A stretch of 64,000 bases of DNA from Pseudidiomarina planktonica (GTDB lineage Bacteria > Pseudomonadota > Gammaproteobacteria > Enterobacterales > Alteromonadaceae): positions 1,302,001 through 1,366,000 of the forward strand of contig NZ_FXWH01000001.1 in the NCBI RefSeq assembly GCF_900177775.1. Reading direction: 5' to 3'. Made by a program: the position numbers and the translations under genes. Shown here in pieces: positions 26,307 through 35,176 of the stretch (its first letter is position 1; every line of letters begins with the position of its first letter). Under the pieces are notes generated by a model. That model saw only the letters and a list, made by a program, of their open reading frames with translations. It was not told where the DNA came from and searched no databases.

Positions 26307-27047
26307 ATGTTATTTAATTTAGATGGACAAGTAGCTTTAGTGACCGGCGCTAGTCGCGGTATTGGCCGGGCTATTGCCGAGCAACTGGTTGCCGCAGGCG
26401 CTACCGTGGTGGGTACCGCGACTAGTGCCTCTGGTGCTGAATCAATTGGTGCCTACCTTGGCGACAAGGGCATGGGCTACGCGGTTGATGTAACCGACGC
26501 CGACGCTGTTGCTGAATTACTAAAAGCCATTGATGAAAAATATGGTCAGTTGGATATCCTGGTAAACAACGCTGGTATTACTCGTGACAACCTGCTTATG
26601 CGTATGAAAGACGATGAGTGGGACGCAGTACTGGATACCAACCTGAAAGCTGTGTTCCGCATGTGTAAAGGCGTTATGCGCGGGATGATGAAACGTCGAA
26701 ATGGGCGTATCATTAACATTTCGTCGGTGGTAGGTACTACCGGGAACCCGGGGCAGGCGAACTATTGCGCTGCCAAAGCCGGTTTAGTTGGCTTTAGTAA
26801 ATCTTTGGCGCAGGAAATTGCGGCCCGAGGTATTACCGTTAATTGTGTGTCGCCGGGCTTTATTGACACCGATATGACAAAATCCTTAACCGACGATCAG
26901 AAGCAAAGCATTTTCAAAAATATCCCAACCGCTCGTTTGGGCGCGCCGGAAGAAGTGGCTGCAGCCGTGGTGTTCTTAGCATCGCCAGCCGCTGCTTATG
27001 TTACCGGCGAGACCATCCATGTGAATGGCGGTATGGCAATGGTATAA
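26307..27047 (+). CDS. fabG: 3-oxoacyl-ACP reductase FabG
   Basis: FabG reduces 3-oxoacyl-ACP with NADPH in each elongation cycle. This 246-residue short-chain dehydrogenase has the cofactor loop TGASRGIGRAIAEQL (residues 12-26), NNAGITRDNLL, and the Ser-Tyr-Lys triad in NISSVVGTTGN and ANYCAAKAGL, where the tyrosine and lysine are spaced YxxxK. GGAAAGTGAGGAA lies before the ATG. Confidence 0.97.
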   Translation: MLFNLDGQVALVTGASRGIGRAIAEQLVAAGATVVGTATSASGAESIGAYLGDKGMGYAVDVTDADAVAELLKAIDEKYGQLDILVNNAGITRDNLLMRMKDDEWDAVLDTNLKAVFRMCKGVMRGMMKRRNGRIINISSVVGTTGNPGQANYCAAKAGLVGFSKSLAQEIAARGITVNCVSPGFIDTDMTKSLTDDQKQSIFKNIPTARLGAPEEVAAAVVFLASPAAAYVTGETIHVNGGMAMV

Positions 27048-27167
27048 CCAATAGGGGTATGACCTGTTGGTATTGTTAGAATTTTTACTTTATTAATTGG
27101 TTCGGTTTAACTACACTACAGCCAATTTCCGTATCAAAGACCTATAAATTTAAGGGAATCTTAAAAT

Positions 27168-27407
27168 ATGAGCACTATCGAAGAACGCGTTAAGAAAATC
27201 ATCATCGAGCAACTGGGCGTTAAAGAAGAAGAAGTAAAACCTGAAGCTTCTTTTGAAAATGACCTGGGCGCAGACTCACTGGATACAGTTGAGTTGGTAA
27301 TGGCTCTGGAAGAAGAGTTTGAAACTGAAATTCCAGACGAAGAAGCTGAAAAAATCAAAACGGTTCAATCCGCCATTGATTATGTAACAAATCACTCGAA
27401 CGATTAA
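27168..27407 (+). CDS. acpP: Acyl carrier protein
   Basis: ACP carries acyl chains on a phosphopantetheine arm. The acidic 79-residue protein has the attachment serine in [16 protein letters not shown] (Ser about 37) and the four-helix family pattern beginning [19 protein letters not shown] gap of 120 bp after fabG, T/A-rich around 27075-27125, probably contains its own promoter, as is usual for acpP, but no clear hexamer pair stands out. It ends in a strong terminator; fabF, which often follows, is not here. Confidence 0.98.
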   Translation: MSTIEERVKKIIIEQLGVKEEEVKPEASFENDLGADSLDTVELVMALEEEFETEIPDEEAEKIKTVQSAIDYVTNHSND

Positions 27408-27421
27408 TTGTTCTGAGTCAG

Positions 27422-27453
27422 AAAGGGCGGAATGAAAATTCCGCCTTTTTTTT
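27422..27453 (+). terminator. Rho-independent terminator after acpP
   Basis: ggcggaat (27426-27433) pairs with attccgcc (27438-27445) across a GAAA tetraloop and is followed by eight T residues. It separates the fatty acid genes from the pabC operon. Confidence 0.93.
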
Positions 27454-27512
27454 GTCTGTAATTTGAGGCCGCTAACCGACTAAAATAGGCAAACAGCAAC
27501 AGAGAACTACAC

Positions 27513-28343
27513 ATGCAGAAAACCTGGCTAAATGGTGAATTGTGCGAGGCGTTGCCAACAACGCAGCTTGACCGTGGTTTACAGTTCGGTGACGGTCACT
27601 TTACCACGCTCCGATTAAGCCAGAGCAAACCGCTGTGGTGGTCTTATCACTACCAACGACTGCAACAGGCCAGTGCCCACTTAAACCTGCCTATACCCAC
27701 TGAGTCCAGCTTGCTGCGGTGCATTGCTGAAGCAGCAACCCATGCATCTGACGCTATTGTTAAAATCATTATTACCAGTGGCGCTTCCGGTCGAGGCTAT
27801 GCACGGGTGCCAAATCAGAGTAACTGGTACCTGACGCTGTCTGATCTTCCGCCGCAAGCCACTAGTACGAAAACTATTAAACAGCAACTGCAGTTAGGCC
27901 AGACAAAACTACAACTGGCTTGTCAGCCAGCCTTAGCGGGGTTGAAAACTCTTAATCGGCTCGAGCAAGTGTTGTTGGCTAACGAGCTAAGTGCGCAACA
28001 AACTTCGGACACAGCTGACAGCATCGATGATTTAATCGTTTGCGATACCCGTAACTACCTTTGTGAGAGCACACGGGGTAATTTATTTTGGTATGATGGT
28101 CAGCAGTGGCATACTCCTTCGCTAACTCAGGCTGGGGTGGCCGGAGTAGCTCGTCAGGTGATTCTGACTGAGCAGTGGCTGGGTAAGGTTGCGCAGGGGG
28201 ATTACCCGCTTGCAGCGTTACTGTCGGCGCAGCAGGCGTTTATATGTAACTCCGTATTCGGCGCGCAGTCAATAGCCACAATTAACGGCGTGGCGTTACC
28301 AGATGCAACACTTCCTAAGGGTGTGAACGGGCTAATTAAATGA
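27513..28343 (+). CDS. pabC: Aminodeoxychorismate lyase PabC
   Basis: PabC splits 4-amino-4-deoxychorismate into pyruvate and p-aminobenzoate for folate synthesis. The 276-residue fold-type IV PLP protein shows QLDRGLQFGDGHFTTLRL at the N-terminus, the PLP lysine in GLKTLNRLEQVLLANE (about 147) and ESTRGNLFWYDG with the conserved Glu. It is moderately diverged in the middle. In E. coli the order is acpP-fabF-pabC-yceG-tmk-holB; here fabF is missing. Its stop overlaps the mltG start (ATGA). Confidence 0.9.
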   Translation: MQKTWLNGELCEALPTTQLDRGLQFGDGHFTTLRLSQSKPLWWSYHYQRLQQASAHLNLPIPTESSLLRCIAEAATHASDAIVKIIITSGASGRGYARVPNQSNWYLTLSDLPPQATSTKTIKQQLQLGQTKLQLACQPALAGLKTLNRLEQVLLANELSAQQTSDTADSIDDLIVCDTRNYLCESTRGNLFWYDGQQWHTPSLTQAGVAGVARQVILTEQWLGKVAQGDYPLAALLSAQQAFICNSVFGAQSIATINGVALPDATLPKGVNGLIK

Positions 28344-29344
28344 AACGATTTATTCTTATAGCCACTGCAGTGGCTGGTTTAGTGGCTATTGCGCTAATTG
28401 CCAGCAGCTATTGGCTATTTCAACGTCCGATGCCGGGCCTGATACAGTCACAACTGCTGGAAATTAAATCAGGCAGCCACACCCGCAGCGTGCTTCGTGA
28501 TTTAGCCGCTAAAGGTGTTCAGGTTGAACCTCAGCGTGACTACCTCAGCATTCGGTTGTGGTCCAATAGTTCTCGACTGCAGGCTGGGGTGTATCAACTG
28601 GAACCGGGAATGAGCTTAGAGCAGTTATTTAATAAGCTGGCCACAGGCGATCAGCACTTGTTCACTATTACGTTGATAGAAGGACAAACCCTGGCACAAT
28701 GGCGGCAGCAACTGGCGGCTCATCCTTATTTGAAGAAAGATACCACCGACTTAAGTAACGCTGAATTATATGAGCGAATTAGCGCTGACCGCCCTTGGCC
28801 AAGCCTGGAAGGTGCCTTGTTTCCGGACACATATAGCTTTCATGCGAACACCTCGGAAGTAACCATACTGAAATCTGCATTCACTAAAATGCAAGATGCC
28901 GTTGAACGTGCATGGTCTGTACGCTGGCCGGATTTACCTTTAAAGTCAAAGTATGAGCTTATGATCATGGCTTCTATTATTGAAAAAGAAACTGGCTTTG
29001 ACAGTGAGCGAGGGTTGGTTAGTTCGGTGTTTATCAATCGTATTAACGAAGGCATGCGGCTGCAGTCGGACCCAACCACCATTTATGGTATTGATAATTT
29101 TGATGGTAACTTAACCCGTGCACACTTGCGTGAGTCCACGGCTTACAATACCTATCGTATTGACGGTTTGCCGCCAACACCAATAGCTATGTCCAGTTAT
29201 GACAGCTTACTGGCAGCCGCACAGCCTGACGACTCAGAGTATTTTTATTTTGTGGCCAACGGCAAAGGCGAACACATATTTTCGCGCACCTTAGTTGAGC
29301 ACAACCGTGCCGTGAATAAATATCAAAGGAACACGTCGAACTAA
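28340..29344 (+). CDS. mltG: Endolytic murein transglycosylase MltG
   Basis: MltG cuts nascent glycan strands at the inner membrane and is thought to set peptidoglycan chain length. The 334 residues contain an N-terminal membrane anchor (about 4-25, [19 protein letters not shown]), a LysM-like subdomain, and the YceG catalytic domain with the essential Glu in [16 protein letters not shown] (about 219), plus [11 protein letters not shown] and [18 protein letters not shown]. All fit the family length of about 340. Translation is coupled to pabC and to tmk by overlapping stops and starts. Confidence 0.95.
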   Translation: MKRFILIATAVAGLVAIALIASSYWLFQRPMPGLIQSQLLEIKSGSHTRSVLRDLAAKGVQVEPQRDYLSIRLWSNSSRLQAGVYQLEPGMSLEQLFNKLATGDQHLFTITLIEGQTLAQWRQQLAAHPYLKKDTTDLSNAELYERISADRPWPSLEGALFPDTYSFHANTSEVTILKSAFTKMQDAVERAWSVRWPDLPLKSKYELMIMASIIEKETGFDSERGLVSSVFINRINEGMRLQSDPTTIYGIDNFDGNLTRAHLRESTAYNTYRIDGLPPTPIAMSSYDSLLAAAQPDDSEYFYFVANGKGEHIFSRTLVEHNRAVNKYQRNTSN

Positions 29345-29961
29345 TGCCAGGAAAATTTATTGTTGTTGAAGGTTTAGAGGGCGCCGGTAAAAGCTCAGCC
29401 ATAGCTAGCATCGTTAGTCACCTGCAGGCGAAAAGCATCCCAACCGAAACGGTTAGGGAGCCGGGCGGAACCCCGTTGGCGGAGCAACTGCGGGTGCTGG
29501 TAAAGCAAGAGTGGGACGAGCAGTTAACCGCTTCAACTGAGCTGTTACTGATGTATGCAAGCCGCGTACAACTGGTTGAAAATGTGATTAAACCAGCTCT
29601 TGCTCAGCAGGCATGGGTAGTGGGCGACCGGCACGATATGTCCTCTCGGGCCTATCAGGGTGGGGGCCGTGAACTCGGTGATGCCATGCTGACGTCGTTA
29701 CGCGATTTGGTACTTGGTAATTTTCGTCCAAACTTAACCTTGTTGCTGGATATTGACCCGGAAATAGGTTTAGAACGCGCCCGTAGTCGTGGTGCCTTAG
29801 ATCGTATTGAGCAAGAAGATCTAGCGTTTTTTGAACGCACCCGTCAGCGCTATCTGGATATAGCTGCCAGTGAGCCCAATATAGTGGTAGTAGACGCGAA
29901 CCAAAGCTTCCCGGCGGTTCAGCGTGATTTATTACAAGCGATTGAAGAGAACTTATTTTAA
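29344..29961 (+). CDS. tmk: Thymidylate kinase
   Basis: Tmk phosphorylates dTMP to dTDP. The 205-residue P-loop kinase has [14 protein letters not shown] (Walker A, residues 5-18), [15 protein letters not shown], the DRH motif in [18 protein letters not shown], and a lid with [18 protein letters not shown]. It overlaps mltG and holB by one base each (TAATG). Confidence 0.96.
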   Translation: MPGKFIVVEGLEGAGKSSAIASIVSHLQAKSIPTETVREPGGTPLAEQLRVLVKQEWDEQLTASTELLLMYASRVQLVENVIKPALAQQAWVVGDRHDMSSRAYQGGGRELGDAMLTSLRDLVLGNFRPNLTLLLDIDPEIGLERARSRGALDRIEQEDLAFFERTRQRYLDIAASEPNIVVVDANQSFPAVQRDLLQAIEENLF

Positions 29962-30932
29962 TGCGCTATCCCTGGCTGCGAGAACTTTGGTTACAACTAC
30001 TCGATGATGCGCGCCACGATCGACTGGCGCATGCGCATTGTGTTCCCTGGCGCTTAGATGCTGCCAGCGACGTATTGATTGGCAACTTAAGCCAGTGGCT
30101 GCTGTGCCAGCAACCCACCAGTAAAGCCTGTGGTACCTGCAAAAGCTGCCTGCTAATGAAAGCCGGCAATCATCCCGACCTGATCGAGGTTGGCGATGCT
30201 GAGCAAGCGTCAATTGGCGTGGATCAAATTCGCAAGCTCACCCAGCAACTAAGTCAAACCGCCAATCAGAGCGGCCGTAAACTTGCGGTCATTAAATATG
30301 CTGACAAGCTCACTCTAGCCGCTGCTAATGCCTTGCTGAAGACTCTGGAAGAACCTACCGCGAATACCTTTTTGGTGCTTGCAGCTGAGCGGCCGATGCA
30401 ATTGCTTCCCACGCTGCGGAGTCGGATGCGTATGCACCGATTTCCGTCCTTTGTGGGCACCGAGCTGAAGCAGTGGCTGGAGCAATATGGCCAACAACCG
30501 CTGGCCGCCGATGATCCTATTCTGCGCGCCTGGCCGGAAGCACCATTGAAGGCATTGGCGCAGTTACAGCAACGCAGTGATGACGCTAGTACAACTGAGC
30601 ATGATCCTATTGCTGAATTATGGGCTGCCTTAATGGGTCAGGGCGCCTGGCCTGGTTTAACCGATAAAGACAATCTGGCTACATGGCTGGACGCCAGCGA
30701 GTTTTTGATGCAGGATTTAGTCCGTATCAAACAACATATACAACCACTTCGTTTGCACACGAATGAAGTTGCTACTGCCAACGACTGGCTTATGCGTCAG
30801 AACGTGTCGATGGCAGATTTGAGTGAACACATTCATGCTATACAACGCGTGCGTCAGCAGCAACAGCAACAATCCGGCTTAAATGGCCGGTTATTGCTGC
30901 GCGACCAGTGGTTAAGGTGGCCCAGTGAGTGA
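29961..30932 (+). CDS. holB: DNA polymerase III subunit delta'
   Basis: Delta' is a fixed part of the clamp loader. The 323-residue AAA+-like protein has a zinc module with Cys residues in LCQQPTSKACGTCKSC (about 48-63), HPDLIEV, then LAVIKYADKLTLAAANALLKTLEEP and LRSRMRMHRF. The P-loop is not functional, which is normal for delta' (HAHCVPWRLDAASD stands where Walker A would be). The C-terminus is divergent and glutamine-rich. pilZ overlaps its end by eight bases. Confidence 0.93.
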   Translation: MRYPWLRELWLQLLDDARHDRLAHAHCVPWRLDAASDVLIGNLSQWLLCQQPTSKACGTCKSCLLMKAGNHPDLIEVGDAEQASIGVDQIRKLTQQLSQTANQSGRKLAVIKYADKLTLAAANALLKTLEEPTANTFLVLAAERPMQLLPTLRSRMRMHRFPSFVGTELKQWLEQYGQQPLAADDPILRAWPEAPLKALAQLQQRSDDASTTEHDPIAELWAALMGQGAWPGLTDKDNLATWLDASEFLMQDLVRIKQHIQPLRLHTNEVATANDWLMRQNVSMADLSEHIHAIQRVRQQQQQQSGLNGRLLLRDQWLRWPSE

Positions 30933-31260
30933 CTACACATTAAATTTGAGTAATGAAGAGCAAGTGCGCAAAGCCTATATGCCATTTGTACAGCAGGGCG
31001 GCCTGTTCGTGGCCACTGGTAAAGGCCAGGTACAACACAAGCTCGGTGAAGAAGTTATGTTGTCGGTTACGTTACCAAAAGACACCGAAGCAACGTTGGT
31101 GAAAGGCAAGGTCGTGTGGTTGTCTCCGCCCAGAGGATCAGCTAACAGTGAAGCCGGCTTCGGTGTGCAACTGCTGGAAGACAAATCGCATTTACGCAAT
31201 CGAATAGAAACGCTGCTTGGTCATTTGGTGCAGTCTGATGCACCTACATCCACCATTTAA
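30925..31260 (+). CDS. pilZ: Type IV pilus PilZ-like protein (no c-di-GMP motif)
   Basis: A 111-residue PilZ-domain protein, placed after holB and before tatD exactly like Pseudomonas pilZ. It starts at a GTG inside the end of holB (MSDYTLNLSNEEQVRKAYM). The canonical c-di-GMP motifs RxxxR and (D/N)xSxxG are absent: GGLFVATGKG stands at the start of the barrel and SEAGFGVQLLED at the second site. This is the PilZ group that works in pilus assembly through protein contacts with PilB and FimX rather than by binding c-di-GMP. Function in pilus biogenesis is inferred from family and gene order. Confidence 0.88.
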   Translation: MSDYTLNLSNEEQVRKAYMPFVQQGGLFVATGKGQVQHKLGEEVMLSVTLPKDTEATLVKGKVVWLSPPRGSANSEAGFGVQLLEDKSHLRNRIETLLGHLVQSDAPTSTI

Positions 31261-31293
31261 CGGTGTTCTTAAAGAAGTAAGGTACCTTCCATT

Positions 31294-32085
31294 ATGTATG
31301 TCGATTCCCATTGTCATTTGGATAAAATCAAACAAGCAAAAGACGCCGCCGGCTTAAAGAAAGTTCTGGCCAATGCTGCGGCAGCCAAAGTAGAGCATAT
31401 GTTGTGCGTATGCGTAACTCTGGCTGAGTTTGAAGAAATGCAGGCGCGCGTGGCTGAATTCTCGAATATTTCAGTGTCTTGCGGTGCGCATCCACTGTAC
31501 GTAGCCGAACATGGTTACGATGCTGAGCTGCTGAGAAAGCTGGCGTCACGCCCCGAAGTTGTAGCTGTGGGGGAAACCGGGCTGGATTACTTCTACGATG
31601 CGGACAATCAACAGATTCAAAAAGAAAGCTTCGCCGGTCATGTCGATATTGCGGTAGAGCTTGATAAGCCATTGATTATTCATACCCGTGCTGCGCAGGA
31701 AGACACTCTGGCTATTTTACGTGAGGGCAAAGCGGAACGTTGTGGCGGCGTATTGCATTGCTTTACAGAAAGCTATGACATGGCAAAACAAGCCATAGAC
31801 GAACTGGACTTTTATATTTCGATTTCCGGTATTGCCAGCTTTGCCAACGCCAAAGAGCTGCGTGAAACGGTCCAAAAACTACCCTTAGAAAGAATATTGA
31901 TTGAAACCGACAGCCCGTGGTTGGCACCGGTGCCGCATCGCGGTAAAGAAAATCAGCCGGCATTTGTAGCGGATGTGGCCAAATGTGTGGCTGATGTGAA
32001 AAATATTACGCTGGCCGAGGTGGCTGAGGTTACCCGCAATAATTTCTATCAATTGTTCCGTGGGGCCTCGCCTACAGCGGTGTAG
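31294..32085 (+). CDS. TatD-family metal-dependent hydrolase (YcfH type)
   Basis: A 263-residue TatD DNase-like TIM-barrel hydrolase. It has the metal-binding start YVDSHCHLD, GETGLDYFYD with the metal Glu (about 95), PLIIHTRAAQEDT (His), GVLHCFTESY (His) and LIETDSPWLAPVPHRGK (Asp) as expected. In E. coli the homologue ycfH also follows holB. Members act on DNA 3' ends or on D-aminoacylated substrates; the exact substrate here is unknown. GTAAGG lies 11 nt before the ATG. Confidence 0.92.
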   Translation: MYVDSHCHLDKIKQAKDAAGLKKVLANAAAAKVEHMLCVCVTLAEFEEMQARVAEFSNISVSCGAHPLYVAEHGYDAELLRKLASRPEVVAVGETGLDYFYDADNQQIQKESFAGHVDIAVELDKPLIIHTRAAQEDTLAILREGKAERCGGVLHCFTESYDMAKQAIDELDFYISISGIASFANAKELRETVQKLPLERILIETDSPWLAPVPHRGKENQPAFVADVAKCVADVKNITLAEVAEVTRNNFYQLFRGASPTAV

Positions 32086-32169
32086 AAGGTGTGTACAACT
32101 TGTTCATTAGTCGTGTGTAACTATTGATTTCTCTATATAAAACAACGGTATAAAAAAAGTATAAAAATT

Positions 32170-32198
32170 TTAGCAATTGTTCAATTTTTGACTATGCT
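32170..32198 (+). promoter_or_regulatory. Candidate promoter of the intergenic small RNA
   Basis: TTAGCA (32170-32175) and TATGCT (32193-32198) are 17 bp apart within an AT-rich stretch; each matches four of six consensus bases. Transcription would start near 32205. Confidence 0.4.
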
Positions 32199-32204
32199 TA
32201 AAAA

Positions 32205-32325
32205 TACCGCAATTAACAACGCTTAATTTTTAGGCGTTTAGCGAGATGAGTTAGCGCACGGCTCAATCCCTTTGAGCCATTCCCCTATGCTCGGGACAAT
32301 TCGGATTGGTCCCGAGCTTTTTTTT
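32205..32325 (+). ncRNA. Candidate small RNA with terminator, between tatD and gntR
   Basis: The stretch has a promoter-like pair upstream, no reading frame longer than about ten codons, and two stable stems: ggctcaa with ttgagcc (about 32260-32278), and a terminator with gctcgggac (32289-32297) and gtcccgagc (32309-32317) followed by eight T residues (32318-32325). tatD ends more than 100 nt before the proposed start, so the structure is oversized for a plain tatD terminator. It may be a trans-acting RNA of about 120 nt. I do not recognise it as a named family. The alternative is a tatD terminator alone, or an attenuator ahead of the prp genes. Confidence 0.55.
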
Positions 32326-32377
32326 GTCTTTTTATTGGTTTTTAGAGCCCAACATCAGAAATCCTGAAATTATAAGA

Positions 32378-32448
32378 TGTCGACAATATCTTGTTATTTA
32401 CCTAAGAACTAGAATCTGTTAGGCTTCTGCCATCTAGAATTGTCGACA
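32378..32448. promoter_or_regulatory. Paired TGTCGACA operators flanking the gntR-prp promoter
   Basis: The palindrome TGTCGACA occurs at 32378-32385 and again at 32441-32448 (as TTGTCGACAA), 63 bp apart, i.e. six helical turns. A -10-like TAGAAT (32410-32415) lies between them, so one site would sit near the -35 and the other near +20. FCD-type GntR regulators bind palindromes of this kind, so autoregulation by the adjacent gene is the simplest reading. It is inference from sequence and position. Confidence 0.65.
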
Positions 32449-32456
32449 AAGTGACT

Positions 32457-33134
32457 ATGTCTTTATCGTTCCATGTATTTCATACGCTTCAGCAACGCAT
32501 TGTTGAAGGGGATATACCGCCGGGTAGCAAAATCAGCGAACCGGAATTGGCGCGTGAGTTCAATGTCAGTCGTAGTTCCCTTCGTGAAGCAATCCAACGT
32601 TTAGAAGCTGGCGGCCTGGTGATTCGTACACCCAATGTAGGCGCGCGAGTTATTACGTTATCCGCTGCTAAACTGATTGAAATATATGAAATACGCGAAG
32701 CCCTGGAAGGCATGGCCTGCCGTTTGGCGGCTGAGCGTATGACAGTGCAGCAAATAGATGAACTAAAACAACTACTGGCCGATCACGCCAAAGCCGAGTC
32801 GCTACAAAGCGGACAAAGTTATTACCAAAGTGAGGGCGATGTTGATTTTCACTACCGACTGATTCACGGCAGTCAGAATCAACAACTCATCGATTGGTTG
32901 TGCGGCGAGTTGTATCAGCTAGTTCGCATGTATCGCGTGCAATTCGGCATGGCCGGGCCGCGCGCCAAAACCGCTTTTAAAGAACATAGCCAAATTGTTG
33001 ATGCTATTGCCTCAGGTGATGGTGAACTGGCCGAAATGCTGATGCGGCGTCATATCGCCGCCAGCCGTAAAAATATTCAAGTGAAATTACAATTACAGGA
33101 GCAGGAAGATGTCGCAAGTATCTCCAGGAGCTAA
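32457..33134 (+). CDS. GntR-family (FCD) regulator of the methylcitrate genes
   Basis: A 225-residue FadR-type transcription factor. The N-terminal winged helix-turn-helix (about 10-70) shows [36 protein letters not shown], here named by its ends: [15 protein letters not shown] and [16 protein letters not shown]. The C-terminal FCD domain (about 85-210) has metal-binding His residues in [21 protein letters not shown] and [11 protein letters not shown]. Its position directly before prpB matches the GntR regulators of methylcitrate genes in other gammaproteobacteria (PrpQ/PmiR type); the likely signal is a methylcitrate-cycle metabolite. I start at ATG 32457; a GTG two codons earlier is possible. 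The 3' end overlaps prpB by 26 bp. Confidence 0.88.
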   Translation: MSLSFHVFHTLQQRIVEGDIPPGSKISEPELAREFNVSRSSLREAIQRLEAGGLVIRTPNVGARVITLSAAKLIEIYEIREALEGMACRLAAERMTVQQIDELKQLLADHAKAESLQSGQSYYQSEGDVDFHYRLIHGSQNQQLIDWLCGELYQLVRMYRVQFGMAGPRAKTAFKEHSQIVDAIASGDGELAEMLMRRHIAASRKNIQVKLQLQEQEDVASISRS

Positions 33135-33996
33135 ATTACGTCAAGCCATTGCAGCGGAAGCACCGTTGCAAGTGGTTGGTACTATTAACGCCTACACCGC
33201 CATGATGGCAGAGCGTACTGGCCATAAAGCCATTTACTTATCCGGAGCTGGGGTAGCCAATGCTTCCTTTGGGTTGCCGGATTTGGGTATGACCTCATTA
33301 AATGACGTGCTGGAAGATGTACGTCGTATTACCGCTGCGTCATCGCTGCCATTGTTGGTAGATGCTGACACTGGCTGGGGTGGGGCATTTAATATTTCAC
33401 GGACAGTGAAAGAGATGATCCGTGCCGGTGCCGCTGGTATTCACATTGAAGATCAGGTCGCACAGAAGCGTTGTGGACACCGTCCAAACAAAGAGATTGT
33501 GAGCCTGGACGAGATGGTTGACCGGGTGAAAGCCGCCGTTGATGCTAAAACCGATCCGGACTTCTTCATTATGGCGCGTACCGACGCTTTTGCTCAACAA
33601 GGTTTAGAATCCGCTATCGAACGCGCACAGGCCTGTGTTGATGCCGGTGCCGATGCTATTTTTGCCGAAGCTGTAACGGAGCTTGAACACTATCAAGCCT
33701 TTACTAAAGCACTGTCTGTACCTGTATTGGCGAATATCACTGAATTTGGACAAACGCCACTGTATAATAAGCAGGAATTAGCAGACGTTGGCGTTGAAAT
33801 GGTGCTGTATCCATTAAGTGCTTTCCGCGCTATGAACAAAGCCGCGCTCAACGTGTACGAACACATTTTAACCGACGGCGATCAAAAAGCCGTTGTCGAC
33901 AACATGCAGACTCGTTCTGAGCTGTATGACTTTCTGAACTATCACGATTTTGAAGAAAAACTGGATGCGCTATTTGCGCAAGGCAGAAATAAATAA
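33109..33996 (+). CDS. prpB: Methylisocitrate lyase
   Basis: PrpB cleaves 2-methylisocitrate to pyruvate and succinate, the last step of propionate breakdown. The 295-residue isocitrate-lyase-family protein has [12 protein letters not shown] (metal and substrate Asp residues), [17 protein letters not shown] with the catalytic Cys in KRCGH (about 124), and [13 protein letters not shown]. The start [14 protein letters not shown] is preceded by AGGAGCAGGAAG and lies inside the end of gntR, so translation is probably coupled. Confidence 0.97.
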   Translation: MSQVSPGAKLRQAIAAEAPLQVVGTINAYTAMMAERTGHKAIYLSGAGVANASFGLPDLGMTSLNDVLEDVRRITAASSLPLLVDADTGWGGAFNISRTVKEMIRAGAAGIHIEDQVAQKRCGHRPNKEIVSLDEMVDRVKAAVDAKTDPDFFIMARTDAFAQQGLESAIERAQACVDAGADAIFAEAVTELEHYQAFTKALSVPVLANITEFGQTPLYNKQELADVGVEMVLYPLSAFRAMNKAALNVYEHILTDGDQKAVVDNMQTRSELYDFLNYHDFEEKLDALFAQGRNK

Positions 33997-34010
33997 GAAG
34001 GAGCCAAATC

Positions 34011-35135
34011 ATGGCAGAGAAAAAACAGGGTGGCGCAGGCCTACGTGGTCAAGTCGCAGGTAAAACCGCTTTATCAACAGTCGGTAAATCAGGCTCAGGC
34101 CTAACGTACCGTGGCTACGACATCAAAGATCTGGCCAAGAACTGTCAGTTCGAAGAAGTGGCATACCTGATTTTAAAAGGCGAATTGCCGAAGCAAAGCG
34201 AATTAGAATCTTACAAAGCTAAGCTGAAAGGCATGCGTGGCCTGCCACAAGCATTAAAAGAAGTGTTAGAACGTATTCCGGCTAACGCACATCCAATGGA
34301 TGTTATGCGTACCGGTACCTCAATGCTGGGTAATCTGGAAACGGAAGAGAGCTTCTCAGAGCAGGAAGACAAAGCCGATCGTCTGTTGGCCAGCTTGCCA
34401 AGTATCATTTGCTACTGGTACCGCTTTAGCCACGACGGCGAGCGTATTGAAACCGAAACTGATGATGATTCAGTAGGCGCGCATTTCTTAACCATGCTGC
34501 GCGGCGAAGCGCCAAATGCATTGCACGAAGAAGTGATGAATACCTCATTGATTCTGTATGCAGAGCATGAGTTTAATGCTTCAACCTTTACCGCTCGTGT
34601 ATGTGCATCAACCTTATCGGATCTGCACAGCTGTGTAACCGGTGCTATTGGTTCATTACGTGGACCATTGCACGGTGGCGCTAACGAAGCCGCGATGGAC
34701 ATGATTGCTCAGTGGTCTTCAGCTGACGAAGCTGAGAAAGCCATTATGGGTATGCTTGAGCGTAAAGATAAAATCATGGGCTTTGGTCATGCGGTATATA
34801 CCGAATCTGATCCGCGCAACGAGATTATCAAAGAATACGCGAAGAAATTGTCTGACGATGTAGGTGATGACACTTTATTCCCGGTTTCAGTACGTGTTGA
34901 TGACGTGATGAAGCGTGAAAAAGGATTGTTCCCCAACGCCGACTTCTATCATGCGTCTGCGTACCACTTTATGGGCATTCCAACTAAGTTGTTTACCCCA
35001 ATTTTCGTGATGTCACGCCTGACTGGCTGGGCTGCACACGTATTCGAACAACGTGCGGATAACCGTATTATTCGTCCGTCAGCCGATTATGTTGGTGCAG
35101 AGCCACGTAAAGTGACACCAATCGAACAGCGTTAA
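34011..35135 (+). CDS. prpC: 2-methylcitrate synthase
   Basis: PrpC condenses propionyl-CoA with oxaloacetate to 2-methylcitrate. The 374-residue citrate-synthase-family protein shows GLRGQVAGKTALSTVGKSG and LTYRGYDIKDLAKN near the N-terminus, the first catalytic His in GPLHGGANEAAM (about 222), the second in MGFGHAVYTESDPRN (about 260) and the Asp in PNADFYHASAYHFMGIP (about 311). These spacings fit methylcitrate synthases rather than TCA-cycle GltA (about 430 residues). AAGGAG precedes its ATG. Confidence 0.96.
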   Translation: MAEKKQGGAGLRGQVAGKTALSTVGKSGSGLTYRGYDIKDLAKNCQFEEVAYLILKGELPKQSELESYKAKLKGMRGLPQALKEVLERIPANAHPMDVMRTGTSMLGNLETEESFSEQEDKADRLLASLPSIICYWYRFSHDGERIETETDDDSVGAHFLTMLRGEAPNALHEEVMNTSLILYAEHEFNASTFTARVCASTLSDLHSCVTGAIGSLRGPLHGGANEAAMDMIAQWSSADEAEKAIMGMLERKDKIMGFGHAVYTESDPRNEIIKEYAKKLSDDVGDDTLFPVSVRVDDVMKREKGLFPNADFYHASAYHFMGIPTKLFTPIFVMSRLTGWAAHVFEQRADNRIIRPSADYVGAEPRKVTPIEQR

Positions 35136-35176
35136 GTTATTTAATTTAAAAAGTTGCGACAAGGAGTACGCAGAAT

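Noticed and set aside
29961-30120. Missing Walker A motif in holB as a sign of a broken gene
   Set aside because: Delta' subunits normally lack a working ATP site.
32161-32232. Ten-codon frame from ATG 32195 as a leader peptide for the prp genes
   Set aside because: No ribosome binding site, no run of regulatory codons, and the candidate transcript start lies after it.
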